The position numbers were made by a program, and so were the translations under genes. The notes below the pieces were generated by a model, which saw only the letters and a list, made by a program, of their open reading frames with translations, made no database searches and had not been told where the DNA came from. Below are positions 33,460 to 42,017 of a stretch of DNA of 64,000 nt, piece after piece. Each line of letters begins with the position of its first letter. Positions within the stretch are counted from its first letter, which is position 1. This DNA is from Bacteroidales bacterium. GTDB taxonomy: Bacteria > Bacteroidota > Bacteroidia > Bacteroidales > Muribaculaceae. Where the stretch lies: the NCBI GenBank assembly GCA_019416285.1, contig DXXM01000008.1, positions 29,378-93,377 on the forward strand, read 5' to 3'.

Positions 33460-33548
33460 CACAAAGACAGAGGTTTACAATCGGACACATAGTTCGCTTT
33501 CATCAGCGGAATATCACGATGTCTCTTTTGTAAACCTCTGTCTTTGTG
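33460..33548. repeat. Perfect 21-bp inverted repeat with a 47-nt loop
   Basis: Arms 33460-33480 and 33528-33548 (CACAAAGACAGAGGTTTACAA and its complement) are perfectly paired. It lies between the UDG-family gene and the dedA promoter. It resembles in build the long hairpin at 15671-15777 but shares no obvious sequence. Confidence 0.85.
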
Positions 33549-33567
33549 CCTCCATCTTTCTCTCCGT

Positions 33568-33598
33568 TTTGTTATTTTTTAATAAATATGTAATTTTG
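33568..33598 (+). promoter_or_regulatory. Promoter of the dedA-like gene
   Basis: TTTG (33568-33571) and the -7 box TAATTTTG (33591-33598) are 19 nt apart. The 75-nt leader holds two small hairpins (33606-33624, AACTGTC/GACAGTT; 33633-33651, CCATTG/CAATGG). Confidence 0.78.
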
Positions 33599-33680
33599 TG
33601 CGATGAACTGTCAGGCCGACAGTTGCATTATACCATTGTTCCCCCCAATGGTTTCACACTTCACAAATTTATTTTAGAAA

Positions 33681-34367
33681 ATGTTTGACTTACTACCTCT
33701 TCTTGCAATTTTTGACCCCGCAGGAATCATGGCAGACTTCTTCGTTGCCAGTCCGACCACAGTCTATCTTCTTGTACTCGGTTTCATGATTATTGAGAGT
33801 TCCTTTATCCCCTTCCCCTCGGAAGTCATCGTCCCCCCCGCAGCCTACCTTGCATGTACCAAGGGCGACGTCGACATCTTTGCCGTCGTCGGTATCGCTA
33901 CTGTCGGCGCAATCATCGGCGCTCTCATTAACTACTATCTTTCCGTGTGGATAGGCCGTCCGATTGTCTATAAATTCGCCAACAGCCACTTCGGTCACGC
34001 CTGCCTCATCGACGAAGCCAAGGTGCGCCACGCCGAGGAATACTTCGACAGACACGGCGCCGTCTCCACCTTCATCGGGCGCCTCATCCCCGCCGTGCGT
34101 CAGCTCATTTCCATCCCCGCCGGCCTCGCACGCATGAACATAGGCAAATTCATCATCTTCACAGGCCTCGGCGCCCTTACGTGGAACATCGTCCTCGGCG
34201 CTCTCGGCTACTGGCTCGGCAAAATGGTGCCTCAGGACCAGCTCTACGCAAAAGTCGAGGAATACAACGACTATCTCACCTACATCGGCCTCGCCATCGG
34301 CCTTGTCTGCGTCGCCGTTATCCTATGGAACGCCTTCAAGCCCCGACCCAAAGCCCCCGTCGCCTGA
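33681..34367 (+). CDS. DedA-family membrane protein
   Basis: This is a 228-residue inner-membrane protein of the DedA/SNARE-associated family, implicated in lipid-carrier flipping and proton-driven transport. Signature blocks are FIPFPSEVIVPPAAYLA, the Gly-rich segment GAIIGALINYYLSVWIGRPI and GRLIPAVRQLISIPAGLARM with the conserved Arg and Pro. About five hydrophobic helices are seen, and the C-terminus is short and basic. It has its own strong promoter and ends before a clear hairpin. The specific substrate is not deducible. Confidence 0.92.
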   Translation: MFDLLPLLAIFDPAGIMADFFVASPTTVYLLVLGFMIIESSFIPFPSEVIVPPAAYLACTKGDVDIFAVVGIATVGAIIGALINYYLSVWIGRPIVYKFANSHFGHACLIDEAKVRHAEEYFDRHGAVSTFIGRLIPAVRQLISIPAGLARMNIGKFIIFTGLGALTWNIVLGALGYWLGKMVPQDQLYAKVEEYNDYLTYIGLAIGLVCVAVILWNAFKPRPKAPVA

Positions 34368-34468
34368 CATTCGGAAAGCAGCCTCTTGACTTTTCCGGCG
34401 CATTGTTGCCGTTTTTCCAATGAAATTTTTCTGAAATTTGCAGTTTTTCCAACGCAAATCCCCCTCGT

Positions 34469-34500
34469 GAAAGCCGTTTTTCAACAACGGCTTTCATTGT
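34469..34500 (+). terminator. Terminator after the dedA-like gene
   Basis: A perfect 10-bp stem (GAAAGCCGTT at 34469-34478, AACGGCTTTC at 34486-34495) with a 7-nt loop precedes ATTGTATATTTT. Confidence 0.7.
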
Positions 34501-34548
34501 ATATTTTAAAACCAGCTTCCGGGTGATGGTTTTTGGGAAATAAATGTG

Positions 34549-34556
34549 TAAATTTG
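34549..34556 (+). promoter_or_regulatory. -7 promoter box of rpe
   Basis: TAAATTTG lies 25 nt before the ATG at 34582. A TTTG at 34532-34535 is only 13 nt upstream, shorter than usual. Confidence 0.55.
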
Positions 34557-34581
34557 CGTAAACTTTCTAAGGCATAACTGA

Positions 34582-35229
34582 ATGATACAGGTAGCTCCGT
34601 CGCTTCTTTCGGCCGACTTCGCCCGTCTCGGTGAAGCTGTGGCCATGGTCAACACAAGCCGTGCGTCGCTCATACATATCGACGTCATGGACGGCATGTT
34701 TGTCCCCAACATCACCATCGGTTTCCCCGTCATAAAGGCCATCAGCGCCATTGCCGAGAAACCGCTCGACGTCCACATGATGGTCATGGACCCCGGCCGC
34801 TATGTCGGTGCCGTGCGCGACGCCGGAGCTGCTGTCATGAACGTCCACTGGGAGGCATGCACTCACCTCGACCGCGTAATCCACACCATCCGCGACGCCG
34901 GGATGCGTCCTGCCGTCACCCTCAATCCGGCCACACCCGTGATGCTGCTGCGCGACATCATCCGTGAGCTTGACATGGTGCTCCTCATGAGCGTCAACCC
35001 CGGCTTCGGCGGTCAGAGCTTCATCCCCAATACCCTCCGCAAAGTCCGCGAGCTACGCGCTCTCATTGCCGAGACCGGTTCCGAGGCCACAATCGAAATC
35101 GACGGCGGCGTCAATATGAAAACCGCCCCCGCACTTATCGAATCCGGTGCCGACATCCTCGTGGCCGGAAGCTACGTTTTCGGCGCCCCTGACCCCCACA
35201 AGGCCATCGCCGACCTCCTCGAACTGTAA
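34582..35229 (+). CDS. rpe: Ribulose-phosphate 3-epimerase
   Basis: It interconverts ribulose 5-phosphate and xylulose 5-phosphate in the pentose phosphate pathway. This 215-residue TIM barrel has the metal and catalytic segments APSLLSADFARL, IHIDVMDGMFVPN, DVHMMVMDP and ATIEIDGGVNMKTAP, plus the phosphate loop LVAGSYVFG. The start MIQVAPSLLSADF is family-typical. queA follows after 66 nt and is probably cotranscribed. Confidence 0.97.
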   Translation: MIQVAPSLLSADFARLGEAVAMVNTSRASLIHIDVMDGMFVPNITIGFPVIKAISAIAEKPLDVHMMVMDPGRYVGAVRDAGAAVMNVHWEACTHLDRVIHTIRDAGMRPAVTLNPATPVMLLRDIIRELDMVLLMSVNPGFGGQSFIPNTLRKVRELRALIAETGSEATIEIDGGVNMKTAPALIESGADILVAGSYVFGAPDPHKAIADLLEL

Positions 35230-35295
35230 GGAAAGACACCTCTCCCGACGTCATTCCCGCCTTTGCCATCCCGACCCGATTCAATCCGAAATCCG

Positions 35296-36558
35296 ATGAA
35301 CGAAATCCGCGACATCCGCATCGACCGCTTTGACTACCCCCTTCCCGACGAGCGCATCGCCAAGCACCCGCTTGCCGAGCGTGACCGCTGTCTGCTTCTT
35401 GTAAAAGACGCTGAAGGGAATCTGTCGACCCACATATTCAACGAGCTTCCCGACCTTCTTCCCGCGGGCTCCATGCTCGTCTACAACAATACCCGCGTTA
35501 TCAACGCGCGCCTCCGTTTCCGCAAAGGTGAGTCCTCCGACGGCGCTCTCATCGAAATTTTCTGCCTCGAACCGGTCGAGCCTGCCGACTATGCCTGCAA
35601 CTTCGCCTCGACGTCTGCCTGCTCCTGGACATGTTTTGTCGGCAACTCCAAGCGCTGGAAGAGTGGCCCGCTGCGTATGCCGCTCACTATCGACGGTCAG
35701 CAGCTCACACTCACCGCGAGCCGTGTGGCCCGTGAGGGCAACACCTCCGTGGTGGAATTTTCGTGGGACAACCCTTCAGTCACCTTTTCGCGCATCATAT
35801 CCTCCGTCGGCGAAATCCCGATTCCGCCTTATCTCAACCGCAACACCGAGGAGAGCGACACGCGCGACTATCAGACTGTCTTTTCCCACATCGACGGCTC
35901 TGTGGCCGCCCCGACAGCCGGTCTACACTTCACACCTGCGCTGCTCGAAGCCATAGACCGCCGCGGCATCCTTCGTCGCGAGCTCACTCTCCATGTGGGC
36001 GCCGGCACCTTCCAGCCGGTCAAATCGGACCTCATTGGCAACCACGACATGCACAGCGAGTTTATAGCCGTGGGACGTCCGCTCATCGAAGAGCTGGCCC
36101 GCGCCGACCGTCGTGTGATAGCCGTCGGCACCACCTCTGTCCGCACTCTCGAAAGCCTGTATCATCTCGGATGCCGTCTTTCAGCCGGGCTTTCGGCCGA
36201 CGAACTCCCGCAGTGGTACCCCTACGACCCGGCCCATCCGCAACTCAGTGTCGGCGAAGCCATGCAAGCCATCCTGAGCCATCTCGACGCCACCGGCGAG
36301 GACACCTTCGTGGCCTCCACACGCCTCATGATAGCCCCGGGCTATACCTACCGCATAGTCCGCGGCATGGTAACCAACTTCCACCAGCCCCGCTCCACCC
36401 TCCTCCTCCTCGTCTCCGCCTTCCTCACTTCAACCAAAGCCTCTTCTGAGGATAACTCTTCACCAACCGTCTCCGACTGGCGCACAATCTACGACTACGC
36501 CCTCGCCGATCCCCGCTTCCGTTTCCTCTCCTACGGCGACGCCTGCCTCTTCCTATGA
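35296..36558 (+). CDS. queA: S-adenosylmethionine:tRNA ribosyltransferase-isomerase
   Basis: It transfers and isomerises the ribosyl group of SAM onto 7-aminomethyl-deazaguanine in tRNA, giving epoxyqueuosine. Family blocks are FDYPLPDERIAKHPLAERD, YNNTRVINARL, VGEIPIPPYLNR, TAGLHFTPALLEAIDRRG, LHVGAGTFQPVKSD and TNFHQPRSTLLLLVSAFL. The ATG at 35296 (MNEIRDIRIDRFDYPLP, 420 aa) was chosen over an upstream in-frame start at 35263. A Ser/Thr-rich stretch near residue 380 is a small lineage insertion. It converges with the HD-domain gene across a strong bidirectional terminator. Confidence 0.95.
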   Translation: MNEIRDIRIDRFDYPLPDERIAKHPLAERDRCLLLVKDAEGNLSTHIFNELPDLLPAGSMLVYNNTRVINARLRFRKGESSDGALIEIFCLEPVEPADYACNFASTSACSWTCFVGNSKRWKSGPLRMPLTIDGQQLTLTASRVAREGNTSVVEFSWDNPSVTFSRIISSVGEIPIPPYLNRNTEESDTRDYQTVFSHIDGSVAAPTAGLHFTPALLEAIDRRGILRRELTLHVGAGTFQPVKSDLIGNHDMHSEFIAVGRPLIEELARADRRVIAVGTTSVRTLESLYHLGCRLSAGLSADELPQWYPYDPAHPQLSVGEAMQAILSHLDATGEDTFVASTRLMIAPGYTYRIVRGMVTNFHQPRSTLLLLVSAFLTSTKASSEDNSSPTVSDWRTIYDYALADPRFRFLSYGDACLFL

Positions 36559-36655
36559 TAAAAAATGTGGCGGCTGGAATTAAAGGCACAGAAGTACAAA
36601 AGGAACAAGAGGAACAGAAATTATAATATAGAATAATAAATATAAGTATAAAGAT

Positions 36656-36711
36656 AAAAGGATAGAGTATAGAGAAATTCATTTAAGGATTTCTCTATAC
36701 TCTATCCTTTT
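36656..36711. terminator. Bidirectional terminator between queA and the HD-domain gene
   Basis: A perfect 23-bp A+T-rich inverted repeat (36656-36678 and 36689-36711) has a 10-nt loop. The arms end in AAAA/TTTT runs, so it can stop transcription from both sides. The arms are much longer than needed for termination. Confidence 0.85.
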
Positions 36712-36732
36712 TATATTTTAAACTTTAAATTT

Positions 36733-37419
36733 TCAACTTTCAACTCCTTTCATCATATCATCAATCAGCTTGTCATAATAGGCGAGGATTTGCGGGTCCA
36801 TAGTGTCTGTGACGAGTTCTTTTGCTGTGTTGACGCGGTTGCGGGCGGATGGTGTGCGCAGATACTTCACATCGAGTCCCCAACGGCCGAGGCGCCAGCG
36901 GTCAAGAGCGTCGGCATCCTTGAAAATGGCATACAACTTCTCAACTCTTGCTATGCGGTCGGCGTCCTTCTGACACGCGCTGCCATACTTCCCCTCCGGG
37001 CCGAAATCGCGCCGTATGGCCTCGATTCCCACTTTGTCGTCAAGGTCATGATAGCGCATCAGATACGCCGCCTCCGGATGAAACTTCACCTTCCCGTCCG
37101 ACTCACGGCAGAACTGTTCGTAATACACCGCGGCGCGGGCACCATGGCCGGTGTCGAGATACTCGTCCTCCCGGCGCGTGTCGTGAAACACCGCCGCATG
37201 AGCCAGTATCTCAAGTTCCTCCATATCGTCAGCTCCTGACTCCTCCGCTCCGGTTGCGAGCGCGTGAAGCAACACCCGCTCGCAATGCGCCTTGGCATGC
37301 AGCGGACTGTCGGGCATATTGAAATTCACCTGACTGTAGAGAAAATCAGCCTGCTCGACAAACAGTCTGCCGACGGCCTGCGGAAGATTCGCGTAATATT
37401 TGGGAGGTGTTATCATCAT
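36733..37419 (-). CDS. HD-domain phosphohydrolase-like protein
   Basis: This is a 228-residue protein of the HD superfamily of metal-dependent phosphohydrolases. Metal-ligand candidates are H45 (HAKAHCERVL), the H79-D80 doublet (HAAVFHDTRRED) and a later D in KDADALDRWRLG. The substrate, a nucleotide or another phosphoester, is unknown. Its start overlaps the stop of the metallo-hydrolase gene by 4 nt (ATGA), so the two are coupled. The two ATGs at 37419 and 37416 are equally possible. Confidence 0.8.
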   Translation of the reverse strand: MMITPPKYYANLPQAVGRLFVEQADFLYSQVNFNMPDSPLHAKAHCERVLLHALATGAEESGADDMEELEILAHAAVFHDTRREDEYLDTGHGARAAVYYEQFCRESDGKVKFHPEAAYLMRYHDLDDKVGIEAIRRDFGPEGKYGSACQKDADRIARVEKLYAIFKDADALDRWRLGRWGLDVKYLRTPSARNRVNTAKELVTDTMDPQILAYYDKLIDDMMKGVES

Positions 37420-38429
37420 GGCTGGAGAGCATAAAGAGGGGAGGGGTCAAAGCGTGGAAGCGCCACGAGATTGAGTTGCAGAGTCTCGTCCGCGTCATTG
37501 GCGAAGAGATTGAGCATACCGTCGCCGAAACGGGTCACCCCCGCTCCAGCGAGAGCCGCCGAGACCGTCTCAAGCGCCTTGGTGGGGGTGTTGTTGTCGT
37601 GCGAGAGATGGCAGAGAAACACACTGCGCAGTTTCGGCGTGTAGATGTCGGCGAGGAATCGGGCCGTCACGCGGTTGTCGAGGTGTCCGTTGTCAGCCTC
37701 GATGCGGGCCTTGAGATACTCCGGATAGCGCCCCTCGCGCAGCATGCGCAGGTCGTAGTTGGCCTCGATGACTATATGTGTCGCCTGGCGCATGTAGTAG
37801 TTCACGCGCTCGCTGATACAACCCAGATCGGTCGCTATAGCGAAGCGCACATCGCCGTGGGCAATGAAATAGCCCGCGTTGTCCGCGCCGTCGTGCATCA
37901 CCTCGAAAGGCGTGATTTCAAAATTGCCTATTTTAAAAGTAAATTCCTTGTAGATGGGCGCGTGGTAATCCTTGATTCGGCGCGACACATTGTGGCGGCG
38001 CAGTATGCCGTTGAGCGTCTTGGGCGTGCAATAGACCCGCAGATGGCGGTAGCGGCGCAGCAGGCCGTACACGTCGCGTATATGGTCTCCGTGGTCGTGG
38101 GTCAGGCAGATACCGCTCACCCTGTCCATCGAGATTCCGTTGCGGCGCAGTCCGTCGACCACTTTTGCCACTTCCACTCCGGCATCGATGAGGAAACCGC
38201 CCTCGCGGTCGCCGACATAAGAACAGTTGCCGGAGCTTCCGCTGCCGAAACTCATGAAAAACACCTTGTCGCTGACCTGCATCGGCGGAAGCTCGTCTAT
38301 CACGTCCGGGCGCCGGCGCTCGCGCTGCATCTCGCGGACAATCTCCTCCATCTTCTCGTCGGGAATGATGCTGAAATCGCTCTCGGCGCCTTCCTTGAAG
38401 TCGTCGAGGGAGTCGAAGAGTCCCGGCAT
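37416..38429 (-). CDS. Metallo-beta-lactamase-fold hydrolase (WalJ/YycJ-like)
   Basis: A roughly 337-residue hydrolase with the zinc motif HDHGDH (about residues 111-116 in CLTHDHGDHIRDV), the glycine-rich FGSGSSGNCSYVG at the domain start and downstream ligand segments VMHDGADNAGY, AIATDLG and FLCHLSHDNN. The closest type is YycJ/WalJ, a 5'-to-3' exonuclease-like group. It carries an unusual acidic N-terminal extension of about 50 residues (FDSLDDFKEGAESDF). The ATG at 38429 was chosen; the frame continues to a TTG at 38465. It is followed by the HD-domain gene with a 4-nt overlap. Confidence 0.85.
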   Translation of the reverse strand: MPGLFDSLDDFKEGAESDFSIIPDEKMEEIVREMQRERRRPDVIDELPPMQVSDKVFFMSFGSGSSGNCSYVGDREGGFLIDAGVEVAKVVDGLRRNGISMDRVSGICLTHDHGDHIRDVYGLLRRYRHLRVYCTPKTLNGILRRHNVSRRIKDYHAPIYKEFTFKIGNFEITPFEVMHDGADNAGYFIAHGDVRFAIATDLGCISERVNYYMRQATHIVIEANYDLRMLREGRYPEYLKARIEADNGHLDNRVTARFLADIYTPKLRSVFLCHLSHDNNTPTKALETVSAALAGAGVTRFGDGMLNLFANDADETLQLNLVALPRFDPSPLYALQP

Positions 38430-38513
38430 GAGGTTCGGTCTGCTATGTCTGCGCGATTTGGCCAAGATTGTAGTGTTTTGTCAGATTGTTTTTGTGTCCC
38501 GGGGAAAGCCGGA

Positions 38514-39281
38514 TCAGTAGTTGAGTAGAAATATCGTCGGGGTCTTGTCGTAGTCATACTTCCTTTTCGCCCATTTCGAGAGCGGAAGGGTGACAATCGA
38601 CTGCTGCGGGCCGGTGATGTCGGAGGCCACGCAGAGTTTGAGCCCCGGAGGTAGGGTGGACGCAAGCTCGGCTATGAGCCGGTTGTTGCGATATGGCGTT
38701 TCGATGAAAATCTGAGTCTGATTCTCCTGGCGGATACGTTTTTCGAGTTCGCGCAACCACTGGGTGCGGGCCTTGGCATCGTGGGGCAGATAGCCGATGA
38801 AAGCAAAACTCTGACCGTTGAAGCCCGAGCCCATCAGCGAGAGCAGAATGCTCGAGGGCCCTACGAGCGGCACGACCGGAAGTCCCTTCGACTGGGCTAT
38901 GGCCACAAGGTCAGCTCCCGGGTCGGCTATGGCCGGACAACCGGCTTCGGAAATCACTCCTACGGGCTTCCCGGCTTCGAGCGGGGCGAGCATGGCCGGA
39001 ATCTCCTCCGGACGCGTGTGCTCGTCGAGCACGGTAAACGACAGCGAGTCGATGTCGATGTCCCTGTCGCAGCGCTTGAGAAAGCGGCGCACCGTGCGCA
39101 CATTCTCCACAACGAAATGCTTTACCCCGCGGATTACCGTGAGATTCCTCTCGGGAATCACGTCGCTCACAGGGGCGTCGCTCATTGTCGACGGGATGAG
39201 ATAGAGCGCGGGGCGCAGAGCCTCGGGCGCTGCGTCGGCGGCGCTTCCTGCTGCGGGCTGCTGTCGGTCTGGAGTCGTCAT
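38514..39281 (-). CDS. RsmI-like SAM-dependent methylase (tetrapyrrole methylase fold)
   Basis: A 255-residue protein of the RsmI family, whose members 2'-O-methylate C1402 of 16S rRNA. Visible blocks are GVISEAGCPAIADPGADLV, VVPLVGPSSILLSLMGSGFN, FIGYLPHD and FIETPYRNNRLI. The N-terminus is Ala/Pro-rich and the usual start segment (LYLIPTPIGN) is altered to LYLIPSTMSD, which marks the divergent Bacteroidota paralogue. The function is therefore tentative. It lies 2 nt after sufB, probably in the same transcript. Confidence 0.85.
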   Translation of the reverse strand: MTTPDRQQPAAGSAADAAPEALRPALYLIPSTMSDAPVSDVIPERNLTVIRGVKHFVVENVRTVRRFLKRCDRDIDIDSLSFTVLDEHTRPEEIPAMLAPLEAGKPVGVISEAGCPAIADPGADLVAIAQSKGLPVVPLVGPSSILLSLMGSGFNGQSFAFIGYLPHDAKARTQWLRELEKRIRQENQTQIFIETPYRNNRLIAELASTLPPGLKLCVASDITGPQQSIVTLPLSKWAKRKYDYDKTPTIFLLNY

Positions 39282-39283
39282 GT

Positions 39284-40750
39284 TTATCCTACTGAGCCTT
39301 CAAGGGTTATCTGAAGCAGGTTCTGAGCCTCGACCGCAAACTCCATCGGGAGCTTGTTCATAACCTCCTTGGCATAGCCGTTGACAATCAGTGCTATGGC
39401 TTCTTCGGTTGGGATGCCGCGCTGGTTGCAGTAGAAGAGCTGGTCCTCGGAGATTTTCGAAGTCGTGGCCTCGTGTTCCATAATCGCCGTGTCGTTGAGT
39501 ACGTCGATGTAAGGGAAAGTGTGTGCGCCGCACTTGCTGCCCATGAGCAGCGAGTCGCATTGCGTATAGTTGCGGCATCCGCTCGCGTCTTTCGCCACCT
39601 TGACGAGACCGCGGTAGGAGTTCTGCGAGTGTCCGGCCGAGATTCCTTTCGACACGATGGTCGATGTGGAATTTTTGCCGATGTGTATCATCTTTGTGCC
39701 GGTGTCGGCCTGCTGATAGTTCTTGGTGACGGCCACAGAGTAGAATTCGCCGCGCGAGTTATCGCCCTTGAGCACGCACGAGGGATATTTCCATGTGATT
39801 GCCGAACCGGTCTCCACCTGCGTCCACGAGAGTTTGGAGTGGTCGCCGCGGCAGAGTCCGCGTTTGGTCACGAAGTTATAGATACCGCCGCGCCCCTCGG
39901 CGTCGCCGGCATACCAGTTCTGTACGGTCGAATATTTCACTTCCGCGCGGTCCTCGACGATGATTTCCACTATTGCGGCATGGAGCTGGTTTTCGTCGCG
40001 CATCGGTGCGGTGCAGCCCTCGAGATAGCTCACGTAGGCGTCGTCGTCGGCCACGATGAGAGTGCGCTCGAACTGACCGGTGCCGGAGGCGTTGATGCGG
40101 AAATAGGTCGAGAGCTCCATGGGGCAGCGCACACCCTTGGGGATGTAGACGAATGAGCCGTCGGAGAACACGGCCGAGTTCAGCGCCGCGAAAAAATTAT
40201 CGCGGTAGCTCACAACCGAGCCGAGATATTTTTTGACGAGATCGGGATAATCCTTCACAGCCTCTGAAATCGAGCAGAATATGATGCCTTTCTCGGCCAG
40301 TTTCTCGCGGTGGGTGGTCTTGACGCTGACTGAGTCCATCACGGCGTCGACCGCCATGCCTGCGAGCGCCTTCTGCTCCTGGAGCGGTATGCCCAGGCGG
40401 TTGAAGGTGTCGAGAAGCTGCGGATCCACTTCGTCGAGGCTCTCCGGTGCCTTCGCCTTGCGCGGTTCGGCGTAGTAGCTGATGGCCTGATAGTCGATGG
40501 GTGGTATGTTGAGATGGGCCCAGTCGGGCATTTTCAGTGTCTCCCAGTAGCGGAACGCCTTGAGGCGGAATTCGAGCAGCCACTCCGGTTCCCCTTTTCT
40601 CGCAGAGATAAGGCGCACCACATCCTCATTGAGCCCGACGGGTATGATGTCGGTGTCAATGTCGGAGGTGAAACCGTATTTGTATTCATCGGAAGTGGCG
40701 CTTTTCAGAAGCTGCTCACTCTCCTTTGCGTTGTTCTTGTTAGTATCCAT
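39284..40750 (-). CDS. sufB: Fe-S cluster assembly scaffold protein SufB
   Basis: This 488-residue beta-helix scaffold builds Fe-S clusters with SufC and SufD. Family blocks are present: SVVSYRDNFFAALNSAVFSD, GVRCPMELSTYFRIN, FERTLIVADDDAYVSYLEGC, KYSTVQNWYAGDAEG, TKRGLCRGDHSKLSWTQVET and GISAGHSQNSYRGLVK. In many relatives sufC, sufD and a desulfurase gene follow directly; here an RsmI-like methylase comes next, and no sufC/sufD is in the window. cvpA is 13 nt upstream. Confidence 0.96.
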   Translation of the reverse strand: MDTNKNNAKESEQLLKSATSDEYKYGFTSDIDTDIIPVGLNEDVVRLISARKGEPEWLLEFRLKAFRYWETLKMPDWAHLNIPPIDYQAISYYAEPRKAKAPESLDEVDPQLLDTFNRLGIPLQEQKALAGMAVDAVMDSVSVKTTHREKLAEKGIIFCSISEAVKDYPDLVKKYLGSVVSYRDNFFAALNSAVFSDGSFVYIPKGVRCPMELSTYFRINASGTGQFERTLIVADDDAYVSYLEGCTAPMRDENQLHAAIVEIIVEDRAEVKYSTVQNWYAGDAEGRGGIYNFVTKRGLCRGDHSKLSWTQVETGSAITWKYPSCVLKGDNSRGEFYSVAVTKNYQQADTGTKMIHIGKNSTSTIVSKGISAGHSQNSYRGLVKVAKDASGCRNYTQCDSLLMGSKCGAHTFPYIDVLNDTAIMEHEATTSKISEDQLFYCNQRGIPTEEAIALIVNGYAKEVMNKLPMEFAVEAQNLLQITLEGSVG

Positions 40751-40763
40751 TATTCTTTACTGT

Positions 40764-41345
40764 TCAAAAAATATGGGAGCCACTTGTCTGTTGCCGAGTG
40801 TCGGGAGCGCAGTCCGCTCCCTCGGGAGTCTGTTCGGTGTCGCGCTCTACAGGATGGAGCGTATCCAGGAGCCAGGGCGCGAATCCAATCACGAGTTCGG
40901 CCGCCTTTCCTCCGGCCAGCTCCGACTTGGAGATGAGGGTGGTCGAGGGGAAGATGACTATGTAGAGGTTGAGGAGCAGGCTCACGACCAGACTGTATTT
41001 CGCCACTGAAAACGCAGCGCCGGCAATCCTGTCGAGCGGGCCGAGAAATACCGCATGGCTCACCGTCCTCAGCATTTTGGCCACAAGGATGACTGCATAA
41101 TACACTACGAGATATATGATGCAGTTGGAGATAATCGATACCCCGTAGCGCGACAGGCTTGAATCTTCCCACGCCGGGTGGCTTTCAAACAGCAGGTCCG
41201 ACACTGTGCCTCCGAGCATGCGGCAACCTATGATTGCGACCACGATGGCGGCTACAGAGCCGAGTTGTGTGATGATTCCCTTGCGATAGCCGAGAGCTCC
41301 GGCCACTATGAAAATCAATATTAGAATTATGTCGATTGCTGCCAT
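40764..41345 (-). CDS. CvpA-family membrane protein
   Basis: This 193-residue inner-membrane protein of the CvpA (colicin V production) family has four hydrophobic helices (IDIILILIFIVAGALGYRKG, GSVAAIVVAIIGCRMLGG, CIIYLVVYYAVILVAKML, SVAKYSLVVSLLLNLYIVIF). The function is unknown; the family influences envelope stress tolerance. It heads the cvpA-sufB-RsmI-like operon. Its C-terminal 50 residues are soluble and polar. Confidence 0.88.
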   Translation of the reverse strand: MAAIDIILILIFIVAGALGYRKGIITQLGSVAAIVVAIIGCRMLGGTVSDLLFESHPAWEDSSLSRYGVSIISNCIIYLVVYYAVILVAKMLRTVSHAVFLGPLDRIAGAAFSVAKYSLVVSLLLNLYIVIFPSTTLISKSELAGGKAAELVIGFAPWLLDTLHPVERDTEQTPEGADCAPDTRQQTSGSHIF

Positions 41346-41417
41346 TATGGAATATTGTCAGAATGATACAGATAAATTACAGCCATATTTCCGTAAAAAA
41401 TATGGGCATATCCGTTG

Positions 41418-41425
41418 CAAAATTA
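41418..41425 (-). promoter_or_regulatory. -7 promoter box of the cvpA-sufB operon
   Basis: TAATTTTG matches TAnnTTTG, 72 nt upstream of the cvpA ATG. No clear -33 element. Confidence 0.55.
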
Positions 41426-41498
41426 ACAAATTATTCCCGAAATGAGTTGAAATCCCCCCACAAAATCATCCCCGGCCCCAACAATTACTTTTCAATTA

Positions 41499-42011
41499 CT
41501 ATTCCAGTTCCATCATATCGAAAAACATCAGCCGGGTATGGCTGTTGATTATCTTTTCTGATAATACCTTAAAATCATTCTTCAGATAAAAATTAATGGC
41601 GGAAAGATAGGCATCCACAGTCAGATATCTGAAAGCTGAATAATTCGGATTGCCGTTAAGCATGCCTTTGAGTAGATTCATTAGGTCTATACCGATATTG
41701 CGCCCTTTGTAATCTGTTGAAACGGCGAATCTTCCTATTTTAATCGCCGGATAACTTCCGAACTGTTTCCTTTCCGGGAAATCTTTTCTTATTTTTTTCC
41801 ACTGGCTGTTAGTGACGTCCTGACGACTTATTTTATCATTCAGCAGGCAGAAATATGCCACTATATTACCTTCATCCTCCAATATGAAAGATGTTGCTAT
41901 ACGTTTGTCAAGGAAGCCTTTTGCATCTTCGACAAGAAAATTGTTCAGATCCTCGTCACCACAGTCAAATCCTTTGAGCTCAGTGTCGGAAGCAAGCCTT
42001 ATGAGTCTCAT
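41499..42011 (-). CDS. GNAT-family N-acetyltransferase (possible toxin of a pair)
   Basis: A 170-residue acetyltransferase. The acetyl-CoA segment IGRFAVSTDYKGRNIGIDLM follows GNAT motif A, and motif B is LTVDAYLSAINFYLKNDF. The opening GFDCGDEDLNNFLVEDA resembles that of TacT/AtaT-type toxins, which acetylate charged tRNA, but a plain metabolic acetyltransferase is also possible. The ATG at 42011 is 6 nt downstream of the stop of a 56-residue gene, the geometry expected of a two-gene cassette. G+C is lower than in the flanking housekeeping genes, which fits transfer. Confidence 0.75.
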   Translation of the reverse strand: MRLIRLASDTELKGFDCGDEDLNNFLVEDAKGFLDKRIATSFILEDEGNIVAYFCLLNDKISRQDVTNSQWKKIRKDFPERKQFGSYPAIKIGRFAVSTDYKGRNIGIDLMNLLKGMLNGNPNYSAFRYLTVDAYLSAINFYLKNDFKVLSEKIINSHTRLMFFDMMELE

Positions 42012-42017
42012 CAATCT

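Noticed and set aside
37407..38528. A long open frame on the plus strand opposite the metallo-beta-lactamase hydrolase gene
   Set aside because: It mirrors the codon pattern of the minus-strand gene, which has clear zinc motifs. Its translation shows no family and no start context.
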